Source of the DNA: Streptomyces mutabilis
GTDB taxonomy: Bacteria > Actinomycetota > Actinomycetes > Streptomycetales > Streptomycetaceae
Reading direction: 5' to 3'
DNA: 64,000 bases
Assembly: GCF_014649815.1 (NCBI RefSeq)
Contig: NZ_BMTT01000005.1
Coordinates: 1-64,000, forward strand
Shown here: one piece after another, positions 10,697 to 19,554 of the stretch
How positions within the stretch are numbered: position 1 is the first letter of the stretch
Layout of the letters: every line of letters begins with the position of its first letter
Notes under the pieces: generated by a model
Database searches by the model: none
Told to the model about the DNA's origin: nothing
The model's input: the letters and a program-made list of their open reading frames with translations, nothing else
Program-made: the position numbers and the translations under genes

Positions 10697-11077
10697 GTGT
10701 CCCGTTCCCGACGCTCACCCCTGCTGCTCGCCGGCCTGCTGGCCACCGCGGGCGTCGCCCACTTCGCGCGCCCCCGCACCTTCGACGCGATCGTCCCGCG
10801 CGGCCTGCCCGGCACGCCCCGTGCCTGGACGTACGCCAGTGGCGTCGCCGAACTGGCGCTGGCCGCGGGCATCGCCCTGCCCCGCACCCGCAGGGCCGCC
10901 GCGCTGACCACGGCGGCCTTCTTCGTCGGGGTGTTCCCCGCCAACGTCAAGATGGCCGTGGACTGGCGGCACCGCCCCGCGCCGCAGAAGGCCGCCGCCT
11001 ACGCACGCCTGCCGGTGCAGGTGCCGCTCGTCCTGTGGGCCCGCGGCGTCGCCAGGGGCAGCGAGGGCCGGTCGTGA
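10697..11077 (+). CDS. DoxX family membrane protein
   Basis: A 126-residue protein with four hydrophobic segments (about residues 8-22, 45-62, 66-84 and 104-118). It has the DoxX-like pattern LLATAGVAHFARPRTFDAIVP and FFVGVFPANVKMAVDW. Relatives are quinone- or redox-linked membrane proteins of uncertain function. The GTG start has TTGAGGAGGAACC just upstream, a strong ribosome binding site. Its stop overlaps the start of a peroxiredoxin gene in a GTGA junction, so the pair is an operon and probably serves oxidative defence. Confidence 0.8.
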   Translation: MSRSRRSPLLLAGLLATAGVAHFARPRTFDAIVPRGLPGTPRAWTYASGVAELALAAGIALPRTRRAAALTTAAFFVGVFPANVKMAVDWRHRPAPQKAAAYARLPVQVPLVLWARGVARGSEGRS

Positions 11078-11541
11078 GCCGGATGCCGGCCGTCGGTGAC
11101 ACGGTCGACGACTTCACACTGCCGGACGAGACCGGCACCCCGCGCCGCCTGTCCGAGCTGCTCGCGGACGGCCCGGTCGTGCTGTTCTTCTACCCCGCCG
11201 CCATGACCCCCGGCTGCACGGCGGAGGCCTGTCACTTCCGCGACCTCGCCGCCGAGTTCGCCGCGGCCGGCGCCCGCCCCGTCGGCGTCAGCGGCGACCC
11301 CGTCGAGCGGCAGCAGGAGTTCGCCGGACGCCACACCCTCGGCATGCCGCTGCTGTCCGACGCCGACGGCGCCGTGCGTGAGCAGTTCGGGGTGAAACGG
11401 GGCTTCAGCCTGGCCCCCACCAAGCGGGTCACCTTCGTCGTCGGTCAGGACCGCACCCTACTGGAGGTCGTCCGCAGCGAGCTGCGGATGAACGCGCACG
11501 CCGACCGCGCCCTGGCGGCACTGCGCGCCCACCGAGCGTAG
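11074..11541 (+). CDS. Peroxiredoxin (BCP/PrxQ type)
   Basis: A 155-residue thiol peroxidase that reduces hydrogen peroxide and organic hydroperoxides. The signature FYPAAMTPGCTAEACHF (about residues 35-50) holds the peroxidatic Cys in PGCT and a second Cys five residues later, the atypical 2-Cys arrangement of the BCP/PrxQ group. GVSGDPVERQQEFA and a conserved Arg in the C-terminal half fit the thioredoxin fold. The GTG at 11074 is chosen for its 4-base overlap with the upstream DoxX stop. A hairpin follows directly. Confidence 0.92.
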   Translation: MSRMPAVGDTVDDFTLPDETGTPRRLSELLADGPVVLFFYPAAMTPGCTAEACHFRDLAAEFAAAGARPVGVSGDPVERQQEFAGRHTLGMPLLSDADGAVREQFGVKRGFSLAPTKRVTFVVGQDRTLLEVVRSELRMNAHADRALAALRAHRA

Positions 11542-11550
11542 GCATCCGTG

Positions 11551-11581
11551 CCCGTTGCGGTTGAAACCCCGCCGCAACGGG
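11551..11581 (+). terminator. Terminator of the doxX-peroxiredoxin operon
   Basis: Perfect 10-bp inverted repeat CCCGTTGCGG / CCGCAACGGG, 9 bp after the peroxiredoxin stop. It covers a possible TTG start at 11555 for the next gene, which is one reason to place that start at 11597. Confidence 0.65.
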
Positions 11582-11596
11582 TCAATCCTGGACGCT

Positions 11597-13939
11597 ATGG
11601 AGCAAGCCTCCGCCGTGGCGACCCTGGACATCCGCGGCACGGTGACGGGGTGGAGCGAGGGCGCCCGGCGGCTGACCGGCCACTGCGCCGAAGACGTCGT
11701 GGGGCGGGACGCGCGAGAACTGCTCGCCCGGGACGTGCCGCCCGAGGCCGTGTCCGAACTGTCCGCCACGGTGCTGCTCCGACACCGCGACGGCTCGACC
11801 GTGTCCGCGCCCGTGCGCGCCCTGCCACTGCTCGGGGCGGCCGGCACCCCGCAGGGGTACGCGGTGACCGCGGGCCCGCCCGACGACGGGACGCTCCTGC
11901 TGACCGGGGAGACCTTCCGGCAGGCGTCCTTGTCGATGTCCGTGCACGACACCCGGCAGCGCTACCTGAGGGTCAACGACACGGCCCGCCGCATGCTGGG
12001 ACTGCCGCGGGAGAACGTGATCGGACGGCGGCTGTCGGACGTCATGGAGGAGATCGACGCCGACGGGGAGGGCTTCATGCGGCACCTGCGGGAGGTCACC
12101 GAATCCGGTCGAAGCGTGCGGTACGAGACCTACACCCCCGCTTCCTCCCAGCTCGGCGAACACGCCTGGACCGTCGAGATGTGGCCGGTCCGCGACGCGT
12201 CCGACCAGGTGACCGCCGTGGCCGTGGCGGGCTTCGAGACCACCGCCCAGCGCCGGGCGAGCCAGCGGCTGGCCCTGCTGAACGAGGCCGCCGCCGGTAT
12301 CGGCACCACCCTGGACGTCGTGCGCACCGCCGAGGAGCTCATCGCCTTCCTCGTCCCCCGCTTCGCCGACTTCGCCAGCGCCGACCTGCTCGAATGGGTC
12401 CTCGGCACGGAGGAACCGATCGCGGCGCCGACCGCGGGCATCGCCCTGCGCCGCGTCGCCCACGACGCCGCGAACGAGGGGAGCCCCCGGGCCTCCGTGC
12501 ACCTGGGTGAGACCGACGTCTACCCGCCGTACTCGGCACCCGCCAGGGCGCTGGCCCAGGGGCGGCCGGTGCTGTCCGGACCGGGGGACCCCGACTTCGA
12601 CCGGTGGATGCGGGTCCGCAACCAACAGGCCCCGCACAACCGCCCCTACCGGGAACGCGTCCGCTCCGCCCTGGCCGTGCCGCTGATGGCCCGCGGCACC
12701 ACCCTGGGAGTCGCGGTGGCCGTTCGCGTAGCACCCCAGGAACCGTACGTCGACGACGACATCGTCCTCGCCCAGGAACTCGCCAGCCGGGCGGCCGTCT
12801 GCATCGACAACGCCCGCCGCTTCGCCCGCGAGCGTGCCACCGCGCTGGCCCTCCAGCACAGCCTGCTGCCCAGGGGCCTGCCCGGACCCGCGGCGGTCGA
12901 GGTGGCCCACCGCTACCTGCCCTCCGCCTCCGCGGCCGGCATCGGCGGTGACTGGTTCGACGTGATCCCGCTGTCCGGCAGCCGGGTCGCCCTCGTCGTC
13001 GGCGATGTCGTCGGTCACGGCATCCCGTCCACGGCGACCATGGGCCGCCTCTGCACGGCCGTCCGTACCCTGGCCGACGTCGACCTGCCGCCCGACGAGC
13101 TCCTCACCCACCTCGACGACCTCGTCACCCACCTCGTGGCCGGCGACACCGGGAACGAGGTCGCGGAACTGGGCGCCACCTGCCTCTACGCCGTCTACGA
13201 CCCGGTCAGCCGCCGCCTCACCGCGGCCGGCGCGGGCCACCCCGCGCCGGCCGTCGTCCTGCCCGACGGCACCACCCGCATGTTCCCGATGACCGCCGGG
13301 CCCCCGCTCGGCGTCGGCGGGCTGCCCTTCGAGGCGACCGAGCTGGAGCTGCCCGAGGGCTCCGTCGTCGCCCTCTACACCGACGGCCTGATCGAGGACC
13401 GCGACCGCGACCTCGACCACGCCACCGCGGAACTGCGCCACGCGCTGACCGCGCCGGCCGCCTCGCTGGAGGCCCTGTGCGACACCGTGCTCAAGGCCGT
13501 CCTGCCGGAGGAGCCCAGCGACGACGTGGCGCTGCTGCTGGCCCGCACCCGTGCGCTGGGCGCACACCAGATCCGCACCTGGGACATCCTCCCGGATCCC
13601 GCGCACGTCGCCGCCGTGAGGCGGTCCGCCACCGAACAGCTGGCGGCGTGGGGACTCGACGAGACGGCGTTCGTCATGGAACTCGTCGTCAGTGAACTCG
13701 TCACCAACGCCATCCGGTACGGTGATCCGCCCATCCAGCTCCGCCTCATCCGCGACGGCGCCCTCATCTGCGAGGTCTCCGACGGCAGCTCCACCTCACC
13801 GCACCTGCGCAGGGCCCACGCCTACGACGAGGGCGGCCGGGGCCTGCTCCTGGTCGCCCAGCTCACCGAGCGCTGGGGAAGCCGCCAGACCACCACCGGC
13901 AAGACGATCTGGGCGGAACAGTCGCTTCCCGCCGAGTGA
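11597..13939 (+). CDS. SpoIIE family protein phosphatase with PAS, GAF and HATPase domains
   Basis: A 780-residue cytoplasmic signalling protein. PAS domains are at about 5-85 (ASAVATLDIRGTVTGWSEGA) and 110-215 (RYLRVNDTARRMLGLPRENV). A GAF domain is at about 225-400. A PP2C/SpoIIE phosphatase domain is at about 405-620, with GIGGDWFDVIPL, VVGDVVGHG, GAGHPAPAVV and LYTDGLIEDRDRDL supplying the metal-binding Asp residues. A C-terminal RsbW-like HATPase domain is at about 650-775 (ELVVSELVTNAIRYG and DEGGRGLLLVAQL). Such proteins dephosphorylate anti-anti-sigma factors and may also bind them. The ATG at 11597 is chosen over a TTG at 11555 that lies in a terminator hairpin. The partner sigma system is not identified. 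Confidence 0.9.
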   Translation: MEQASAVATLDIRGTVTGWSEGARRLTGHCAEDVVGRDARELLARDVPPEAVSELSATVLLRHRDGSTVSAPVRALPLLGAAGTPQGYAVTAGPPDDGTLLLTGETFRQASLSMSVHDTRQRYLRVNDTARRMLGLPRENVIGRRLSDVMEEIDADGEGFMRHLREVTESGRSVRYETYTPASSQLGEHAWTVEMWPVRDASDQVTAVAVAGFETTAQRRASQRLALLNEAAAGIGTTLDVVRTAEELIAFLVPRFADFASADLLEWVLGTEEPIAAPTAGIALRRVAHDAANEGSPRASVHLGETDVYPPYSAPARALAQGRPVLSGPGDPDFDRWMRVRNQQAPHNRPYRERVRSALAVPLMARGTTLGVAVAVRVAPQEPYVDDDIVLAQELASRAAVCIDNARRFARERATALALQHSLLPRGLPGPAAVEVAHRYLPSASAAGIGGDWFDVIPLSGSRVALVVGDVVGHGIPSTATMGRLCTAVRTLADVDLPPDELLTHLDDLVTHLVAGDTGNEVAELGATCLYAVYDPVSRRLTAAGAGHPAPAVVLPDGTTRMFPMTAGPPLGVGGLPFEATELELPEGSVVALYTDGLIEDRDRDLDHATAELRHALTAPAASLEALCDTVLKAVLPEEPSDDVALLLARTRALGAHQIRTWDILPDPAHVAAVRRSATEQLAAWGLDETAFVMELVVSELVTNAIRYGDPPIQLRLIRDGALICEVSDGSSTSPHLRRAHAYDEGGRGLLLVAQLTERWGSRQTTTGKTIWAEQSLPAE

Positions 13940-14011
13940 ACCGCCGTCCCGCGGGGTGCCCACCTGCGAATCCTCCCCGGGGGATCCGCGCCGACGGATC
14001 CGGGTAGCCGG

Positions 14012-14842
14012 TCAGAACTCCTCGTGCGCCTCCGGGTCGCCACCGATCCGACGGTGCGCGCGGTCCGCGATCGCGCGCATCTGCGCGTCGTCCAGCTCGA
14101 AACCGAAGACGTCCAGGTTCGCCCGCTGACGCGCGGGGTCGGCGGACTTGGGGATCGGCACCGCGCCGAGCTGCGTGTGCCAGCGCAGGACCGCCTGGGC
14201 GGGCGTCACGTCGTGGGCGTCGGCGACCGCCGCCACGGCGGGATCGTCCAGCAGGTCGCTGCCGCGGCCCAGGGGGCTCCAGCTCTCCGTGCGGATGCCT
14301 TTGCGCTCGTGGAAGGCGCGCAGCTCCTCCTGCGGGAAGAGCGGGTGCAGCTCGATCTGGTTGACGGAGGGCAGGACGCCGGTCTCCTCCTCCAGCCGTT
14401 CGATGTGCCCGGCGGTGAAGTTGGAGACGCCGATCGAGCGCACGAGTCCGTCCTCACGCAGCTTGACCATGGCCTTCCAGGAGTCGGCGTACTTGTCGAC
14501 CCGGGGCAGCGGCCAGTGGATCAGGTACAGGTCGACGTACTCCAGGCCGAGCCGCGCACGGGACTCCTCGAAGGAGGCGAGCGTCTCCTCGTAACCGTGG
14601 TGCCGGCCAGGCAGCTTGGTCGTCACCACGATCTCCTCGCGCGGGACGCCGCTGTCGGCCACGCCACGGCCGACGCCGGTCTCGTTGCGGTAGTTGGTCG
14701 CCGTGTCGATCAGGCGGTAGCCCGTCTCCAGGGACTCGCGGACCGCCCGCCGGGCCTCGTCGTCCGTCATCGGCCAGGTGCCGAGGCCCAGAGCGGGGAG
14801 CGCGGTGCCGTCGTTGAGCGTGTGCGTCGGGATACTGATCAC
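14012..14842 (-). CDS. Aldo/keto reductase
   Basis: A 276-residue NADPH-dependent carbonyl reductase of the AKR5-type (2,5-diketo-D-gluconate reductase-like) group. The tetrad is visible: Asp in YRLIDTATNY, Tyr in TNYRNETGVG, Lys in VVTTKLPGRHHGY, His in YLIHWPLP. The NADPH-binding IPKSADPARQRANLDV is near the C terminus, and GVSNFTAGHIERL is present. Length is standard. Substrate unknown. It stands alone, convergent with the SpoIIE phosphatase gene and divergent from the dioxygenase gene. Confidence 0.9.
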   Translation of the reverse strand: MISIPTHTLNDGTALPALGLGTWPMTDDEARRAVRESLETGYRLIDTATNYRNETGVGRGVADSGVPREEIVVTTKLPGRHHGYEETLASFEESRARLGLEYVDLYLIHWPLPRVDKYADSWKAMVKLREDGLVRSIGVSNFTAGHIERLEEETGVLPSVNQIELHPLFPQEELRAFHERKGIRTESWSPLGRGSDLLDDPAVAAVADAHDVTPAQAVLRWHTQLGAVPIPKSADPARQRANLDVFGFELDDAQMRAIADRAHRRIGGDPEAHEEF

Positions 14843-14996
14843 CGTGGGACCTTCCTCGAATCTGCGCGGCGGTGTGCTGCCCGTCCAGCCTCGCCCAGCC
14901 GGGCGGTGGTGATCAACCGGACGGGGCGGGCGCGGCCCGTCCGTCTGCCACGATCAGTCCCGGAGCCGACACGGACGACCGACCACGGGAGCGCGC

Positions 14997-15974
14997 ATGA
15001 CGACGGACAGGGATACGGCGGCACGCACGGCGGCGGACGCGGCCGGGATCGGGGTGGCACCGGCGGCCGGGCACATCGGCGCCGAGATCCACGGCGTCGA
15101 CCTGGCCGCCGGCCTCGACGCGGCGCGGGTCGCGGCGATCCGGGCGGCGGTGCTGCGCTGGAAGGTGGTGTTCTTCCGCGGCCAGCGCCTCGAGCACGCC
15201 GGACTCGTCGCGTTCGCGCGGCACTTCGGCGAGCCGGTCGTGCTTCCCCGGCGCGGCACGGCCTCGCCGGCCGGCCACCCGGAGATCGAGACGACCGCCG
15301 ACCGACTGGAGCTGGGCGGGCGGTTCGGGATGGACCACGAGGAGTGGCTGCGGCGGCGCCGGCACACCCTGCTGCGCGGCTGGCACTGCGACCACGGCGC
15401 CCGCGTCGACCCGCCGGCCTTCACGATCCTGCGCGCCGAGACCGTCCCGCCGTACGGCGGCGACACCACCTGGTCGAACCTCGCCGCCGCCTACGCCGGA
15501 CTGTCCGCCCCGATGCGCGCGTTCGCCGACGGACTGCGCGCCGAGCACCGCCTCGGCGTCGGCTACCAGCCCCGGCCGGGCGACGACGCCTACGTCCGGC
15601 ACCTGCTGGACCACCAGACGGCGACCGTGCACCCGCTGGTCCGCGTCCACCCGGAGACGGGGGAGCGGGTTCTGTTCGTCAACGGCTACTACGTCGAGCA
15701 GATCGCCGGCCTCTCCCGCCCCGAGAGCGCGGCGGTCCTGAAGCTGCTGCTGGAGCAGGCGACCCGGCCCGAGTACACCGTCCGCTTCCGCTGGGAGCCG
15801 GGCAGCGTCGCGTTCTGGGACAACCGGGCCACCATCCACCTGGCCCCGAGCGACAACGTCCACCTCGGCCATTCCCGGACCATGCACCGCGTCATGCTCG
15901 CCGGTGACGTACCGGCCGGGGTCGACGGCTCCCCCTCCGAGGCGATCGTCGGCAGCGAGCCGGGACGCTGGTGA
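14997..15974 (+). CDS. TauD/TfdA family Fe(II)/2-oxoglutarate dioxygenase
   Basis: A 325-residue non-haem iron oxygenase. The facial triad is visible: HCDH at about residue 129 gives the HxD pair, and the distal His is in HSRTMHRVML near residue 295 with the 2-oxoglutarate Arg eleven or so residues earlier or adjacent. The N-terminal fold IGAEIHGVDLA and VVFFRGQ is typical of TauD, as is WEPGSVAFWDNRATIHLA. The family oxidises taurine, alkyl sulphates and many others; the substrate cannot be read here. No transporter or sulphonate gene adjoins. From 15975 to 16224 I see no gene. Confidence 0.88.
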   Translation: MTTDRDTAARTAADAAGIGVAPAAGHIGAEIHGVDLAAGLDAARVAAIRAAVLRWKVVFFRGQRLEHAGLVAFARHFGEPVVLPRRGTASPAGHPEIETTADRLELGGRFGMDHEEWLRRRRHTLLRGWHCDHGARVDPPAFTILRAETVPPYGGDTTWSNLAAAYAGLSAPMRAFADGLRAEHRLGVGYQPRPGDDAYVRHLLDHQTATVHPLVRVHPETGERVLFVNGYYVEQIAGLSRPESAAVLKLLLEQATRPEYTVRFRWEPGSVAFWDNRATIHLAPSDNVHLGHSRTMHRVMLAGDVPAGVDGSPSEAIVGSEPGRW

Positions 15975-16224
15975 ACCGTCGGCCGAGCGGGACGGTCACC
16001 CGGCAGGCGAGCGGGACGGCCCCGCCGTCCTCGACCGGCGGGCCGACCTCCTGCCCCGGTTGCCATGGTGGCGGCGCAGCAGGCCCTCCCGGAAGGAGGA
16101 GCGGTCGGGGTCTCGTTCCGACCGCCTGCCCGCCGCCGGTACGGCGACGACGGCCGCCGGGGCGGCCCGAGGAGAGGAGGCCCGCCGCTTCCCGCCCCCG
16201 GGGGCCGCTACGAGAGGAAGCGGG

Positions 16225-16980
16225 TCAGAACGTGCGCTTCAGCAGGTCGAGCAACGCATCCCAGTGCCGCTCGGTCGCCGCCGGGTCGTACGCCGCGGTG
16301 TCGGCCTGCGTGTATCCGTGGTGGGCTCCCTCGTACACCTCGCAGCGGTGCCGGACGCCGGCCTCGTGCAGGGCCGCGGCCAGGCGCTCCTGCTGCTCGG
16401 CGGGCATGCCCCGGTCCTGGTCCGCGTGGCCGAAGTACACCTCGGCGGTGATCCGGCCGGCCACCAGGTGCGGACTGTCCGGCGCCTCGGTCGCCAGGTT
16501 GGCGCCGTGGAAGCCGGCCGCCGCGGCGACCCGGCCCGGATGGGCGCCGGCCGTGCGCAGGGCGAGACCCGCACCCATGCAGTACCCCGACAGGGCGACC
16601 GGTCCGTCGGCCGCCGCCGGACACCGCTCCAGCCACCGCAGGTAGGCGTCCGCGTCCCGCGTCGCCCGGTCGGGCGTGAGCGCCTCGAAGGCCGGTCCGA
16701 GGAGCCGGAAGAGCTCCGGCCGCGCCGCCGGGTCGATGAACTCGGGCAACCGCACGACCGGCGCCCGCCCGTTCCGGTAGAAGACGTTCGGCACCAGGAC
16801 GGTGTACCCGGCGCCGGCCAGCCGGTCGGCCATCTGCCGCAGCCGCGGGCGCAGCCCGAAGGCGTCCATGTAGAGCAGCACCGCGGGACGTGCTCCACCG
16901 TCGGCGGGGTGCGTCAGGTAGGCGTCGGCGGTGCCGTCCTCGGTGGGGATGTCGACGGCGGTTCCCTGTACGGCGGTCAC
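16225..16980 (-). CDS. Dienelactone hydrolase family protein
   Basis: A 251-residue alpha/beta hydrolase of the DLH group. The nucleophile is Cys in GYCMGAGLAL (about residue 130), with Asp in FGHADQDRGM and His in EGAHHGYTQ completing the triad. The Cys nucleophile marks true DLH-type rather than lipase-type enzymes. N-terminal VDIPTEDGTADAYLTHP is typical. The GTG at 16980 (VTAVQGTAV) is preferred. An in-frame ATG at 17046 would add an Arg-rich stretch with no family similarity. Substrate unknown. Confidence 0.85.
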   Translation of the reverse strand: MTAVQGTAVDIPTEDGTADAYLTHPADGGARPAVLLYMDAFGLRPRLRQMADRLAGAGYTVLVPNVFYRNGRAPVVRLPEFIDPAARPELFRLLGPAFEALTPDRATRDADAYLRWLERCPAAADGPVALSGYCMGAGLALRTAGAHPGRVAAAAGFHGANLATEAPDSPHLVAGRITAEVYFGHADQDRGMPAEQQERLAAALHEAGVRHRCEVYEGAHHGYTQADTAAYDPAATERHWDALLDLLKRTF

Positions 16981-17099
16981 GGCGGGCTGCCTCTCGTTCG
17001 GATGCTCGCGGGAGACCCGCCGGCCGCACCGGCGGATCATGGCCATCCTGGCACGCCGGACCCGGGGGGACGCCCTGCCCCCGCACGGCAGGCGACCCG

Positions 17100-17720
17100 C
17101 TACTCGAACCGGTCCGTGTCGCCCGCGCCCCGCCGCACGATCTCCACCTCACCGCCGGAGAAGTCGACGACCGTGGTCGGCTCGGTGCCGCAGTCGCCCG
17201 AGTCGATCACCGCGTCCAGCACGTGGTCGAGCCGGTCCTTGATCTCCCAGCCCTGCGTCATCGGCTCGTCCTCACCGGGCAGCAGCAGCGTGCTGGACAG
17301 CAGCGGCTCGCCGAGTTCGGCGAGCAGGGCCTGGGCGACGACGTGGTCGGGGATGCGCACGCCCACGGTCTTCTTCTTGGGGTGCTGGAGCATGCGCGGC
17401 ACCTCCCGCGTCGCGGGCAGGATGAACGTGTAACTGCCGGGCGTGGACGCCTTGATCGCCCGGAACACATCGTTGTCGATCTGCACGAACTGGCCGAGCT
17501 GCGCGAAGTCCTGGCAGACCAGCGTGAAGTGGTGCCGATTGTCCAGTTGCCGGATCGACCGGATGCGGTCGGTGCCGTCACGGCTGCCCAGCCGGCAGCC
17601 GAGCGCGTAACAGGAGTCCGTGGGGTACGCGATCAGCGCGCCGGAACGGACGCTGTCGGCGACCTGGGCGATGCTGCGCGGCTGGGGGTTGTCGGGGTGC
17701 ACGTCGAAGTACTTCGCCAT
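17100..17720 (-). CDS. YrdC/Sua5 (YciO-like) family L-threonylcarbamoyladenylate synthase
   Basis: A 206-residue protein of the YrdC domain family, related to the enzyme making threonylcarbamoyl-AMP for tRNA t6A37. Family segments are VRSGALIAYPTDSCYALGC (residues 25-43), RQLDNRHHFTLVC, PGSYTFILPATREVPRML and the basic HPKKKTVGVRIPDH. The YciO-like branch is shorter and lacks the Sua5 C-terminal domain; its exact role is less certain than TsaC. It probably duplicates an essential copy elsewhere. Start ATG at 17720. Confidence 0.85.
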   Translation of the reverse strand: MAKYFDVHPDNPQPRSIAQVADSVRSGALIAYPTDSCYALGCRLGSRDGTDRIRSIRQLDNRHHFTLVCQDFAQLGQFVQIDNDVFRAIKASTPGSYTFILPATREVPRMLQHPKKKTVGVRIPDHVVAQALLAELGEPLLSSTLLLPGEDEPMTQGWEIKDRLDHVLDAVIDSGDCGTEPTTVVDFSGGEVEIVRRGAGDTDRFE

Positions 17721-17890
17721 TCACCGAGCTTATGCCCGCCGGCGCGCACCGACCGGCAGGCCCGGTCTGTGGCACCGACGCGGGACCCTGGCGACGGCAC
17801 GCTCCGGCCGGGGCACCGTGCGCGCGGGGGGCCATGCGGTACCGTCCGCACTCGAGCCGGGGTCGAGGCGAGGACGAGGAGAAGGCCGAC

Positions 17891-19423
17891 GTGGCGGGCC
17901 GAGAGGACGGGACGCGGCAGCGGACGGCGGGAGCCGGTGCGCACGCCGACTGGGCGGCGGAACTGCTCGATCACCTGCGGCCGGCCGGACGCGACGTGCA
18001 CAGGGTGGTGACCTGGCTGGCCTCGGCCGCGCACGCGACCGTGTCGTTGCAGGACGGCACAGGCCGCCTGCTGGCCGGCACCCGCACCGGCCCGGACGAG
18101 TCACTGGCGGCCGACATCACCTCGGGCCGGATCGCCACCGCCGCCCTGGAAGACCGGGGCCGCCATCTGCGGCTCGTGCGCGTGGACCGGGTCCATCCGG
18201 CCTCGCCCGCCGTCCTCGCGGTGACCCGCGACGCGCCCTTCGACCGCCGGACCTCTGACATCGTCACGCACACCGCCCAGGTCCTGGAACTACTGCTGGC
18301 CGGCCACGAGTCGACCGCCGCCGGCCACCGGCTGCGGCGCGCCACCGCCGACCTGCGCCTGGCGATCCTGCAACTGCTGATGGTGGAGGACACCGTCTCC
18401 GCCCGCCGCGTGGCCGCCGGACTGTGGCCGGGTCTCCTCGACACCGACGTGGCGTGCGTGTACGTCGTCGAGAGCGACCCGGGGGAGCGCGACCGTCTCG
18501 CCGAGGAATGCCTGTCGGTCACGGGGGACCGGGCGCTGGTCGTGCGCTGCCCGGCGATGGACGGTCACGTGATCGTCCTGACGCCCCGCGACGCGGCCGG
18601 GCAGCAGCTGCGCTCGCTCGTCGGCCGCATCCCCGGCGTCTTCCTCGGCGGCAGCGCGCCGCAGAGCCTCGCCCGCACCGCCACGGCGTACGGCCAGGCC
18701 GTGAGCGCCCTGGCCGTGGCCCGCTTCCGGCCCCAGAAGGCGGCCGTGTACGCCGAGCGCACCCGCCCGGAACGCCTGATGGACCCGGCGGCCCTGTACG
18801 GCTGGACGGCCCACCTGCTGCGCCCCCTGGACGCGCTGCCGCACCACACCCGTGCCGAACTGCTCGCCACCACCCGGCTCGGCTTGGAGTTCACCGCCGT
18901 CAACACCGCGAAGATCCTCGGCGTCAGCCGCAACACGGTCCGCGCCCGGATGGACCGGGTCGAGGCACTGCTGCGCACCGACTTCACCGACCTGACCGTG
19001 CGCGCCGCCGTCCACCTCGCCGTGAACGCCCAGACCGCCGCCGACCAGGTCCGTGCCGACGGCGACGCCGGACGTGTCGGCACCGCCCGACTCACCGATC
19101 TGCTCGCCGGACCCGCGCTGCGTGCCTGGGCCGGGGACCTGCTGGGCCGCCTGGAGCCGGACACCCGCAACCTGCGGCGCACGCTGCGCACCTGGATCGC
19201 CGTCGGCGGCAACGCCGAGCGGGCCGCCCAGACGCTCGGCGTGCACGCACAGACGGTGCGCGAGCACGTCCGCAGCGCCGAGCCCGTCCTCGAACGTGAA
19301 CTGCTCGCCGCCGGCAGCGACCTGTACGAGGTCGTGCTCGCCCACCTGGTGGCGGGGGACCTCGACCAGCCCGCGCTGCACAGGATGAAAACGGACCATC
19401 CGGACTCACCTGTGCACGGGTGA
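17891..19423 (+). CDS. PucR-like transcriptional regulator with two helix-turn-helix segments
   Basis: A 510-residue regulator. The N-terminal 150 residues include a GAF- or PucR-like sensor (VVTWLASAAHATVSLQDGTG). The middle resembles a degenerate GGDEF-like CdaR region. A first DNA-binding helix-turn-helix is NTAKILGVSRNTVRARMDRV at about 340-360, and a second is AAQTLGVHAQTVREHVRSAE at about 450-470. Having two HTH segments is unusual for PucR proteins, which normally end in one. The GTG at 17891 follows GAGGAGAAGG. Starts further upstream give low-complexity sequence. Target genes are unknown; the divergent YrdC gene is one candidate. Confidence 0.75.
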   Translation: MAGREDGTRQRTAGAGAHADWAAELLDHLRPAGRDVHRVVTWLASAAHATVSLQDGTGRLLAGTRTGPDESLAADITSGRIATAALEDRGRHLRLVRVDRVHPASPAVLAVTRDAPFDRRTSDIVTHTAQVLELLLAGHESTAAGHRLRRATADLRLAILQLLMVEDTVSARRVAAGLWPGLLDTDVACVYVVESDPGERDRLAEECLSVTGDRALVVRCPAMDGHVIVLTPRDAAGQQLRSLVGRIPGVFLGGSAPQSLARTATAYGQAVSALAVARFRPQKAAVYAERTRPERLMDPAALYGWTAHLLRPLDALPHHTRAELLATTRLGLEFTAVNTAKILGVSRNTVRARMDRVEALLRTDFTDLTVRAAVHLAVNAQTAADQVRADGDAGRVGTARLTDLLAGPALRAWAGDLLGRLEPDTRNLRRTLRTWIAVGGNAERAAQTLGVHAQTVREHVRSAEPVLERELLAAGSDLYEVVLAHLVAGDLDQPALHRMKTDHPDSPVHG

Positions 19424-19436
19424 GTCCGGATGGTCC
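19393..19436 (+). terminator. Long perfect hairpin overlapping the PucR-like gene's stop codon
   Basis: 18-bp arms (19393-19410 and 19419-19436) pair without mismatch around an 8-base loop. The TGA stop (19421-19423) is inside the right arm. It may terminate transcription in both directions or protect the 3' end of the transcript. Confidence 0.75.
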
Positions 19437-19554
19437 GGCAGCGGGCACCGGCACGATTCACAACGGCGGAGCCGTCCACGTAGGTTCAACGGGCCGCGGG
19501 GGGCCGACCGGAACGGGGGACCGGTCGCGCCCCGTGGTCCGGGACGTCCGGCGG

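Noticed and set aside
17732-17890. Start of the PucR-like gene at 17732
   Set aside because: The first 50 or so residues would be low-complexity and would overlap the divergent promoter region of the YrdC gene.
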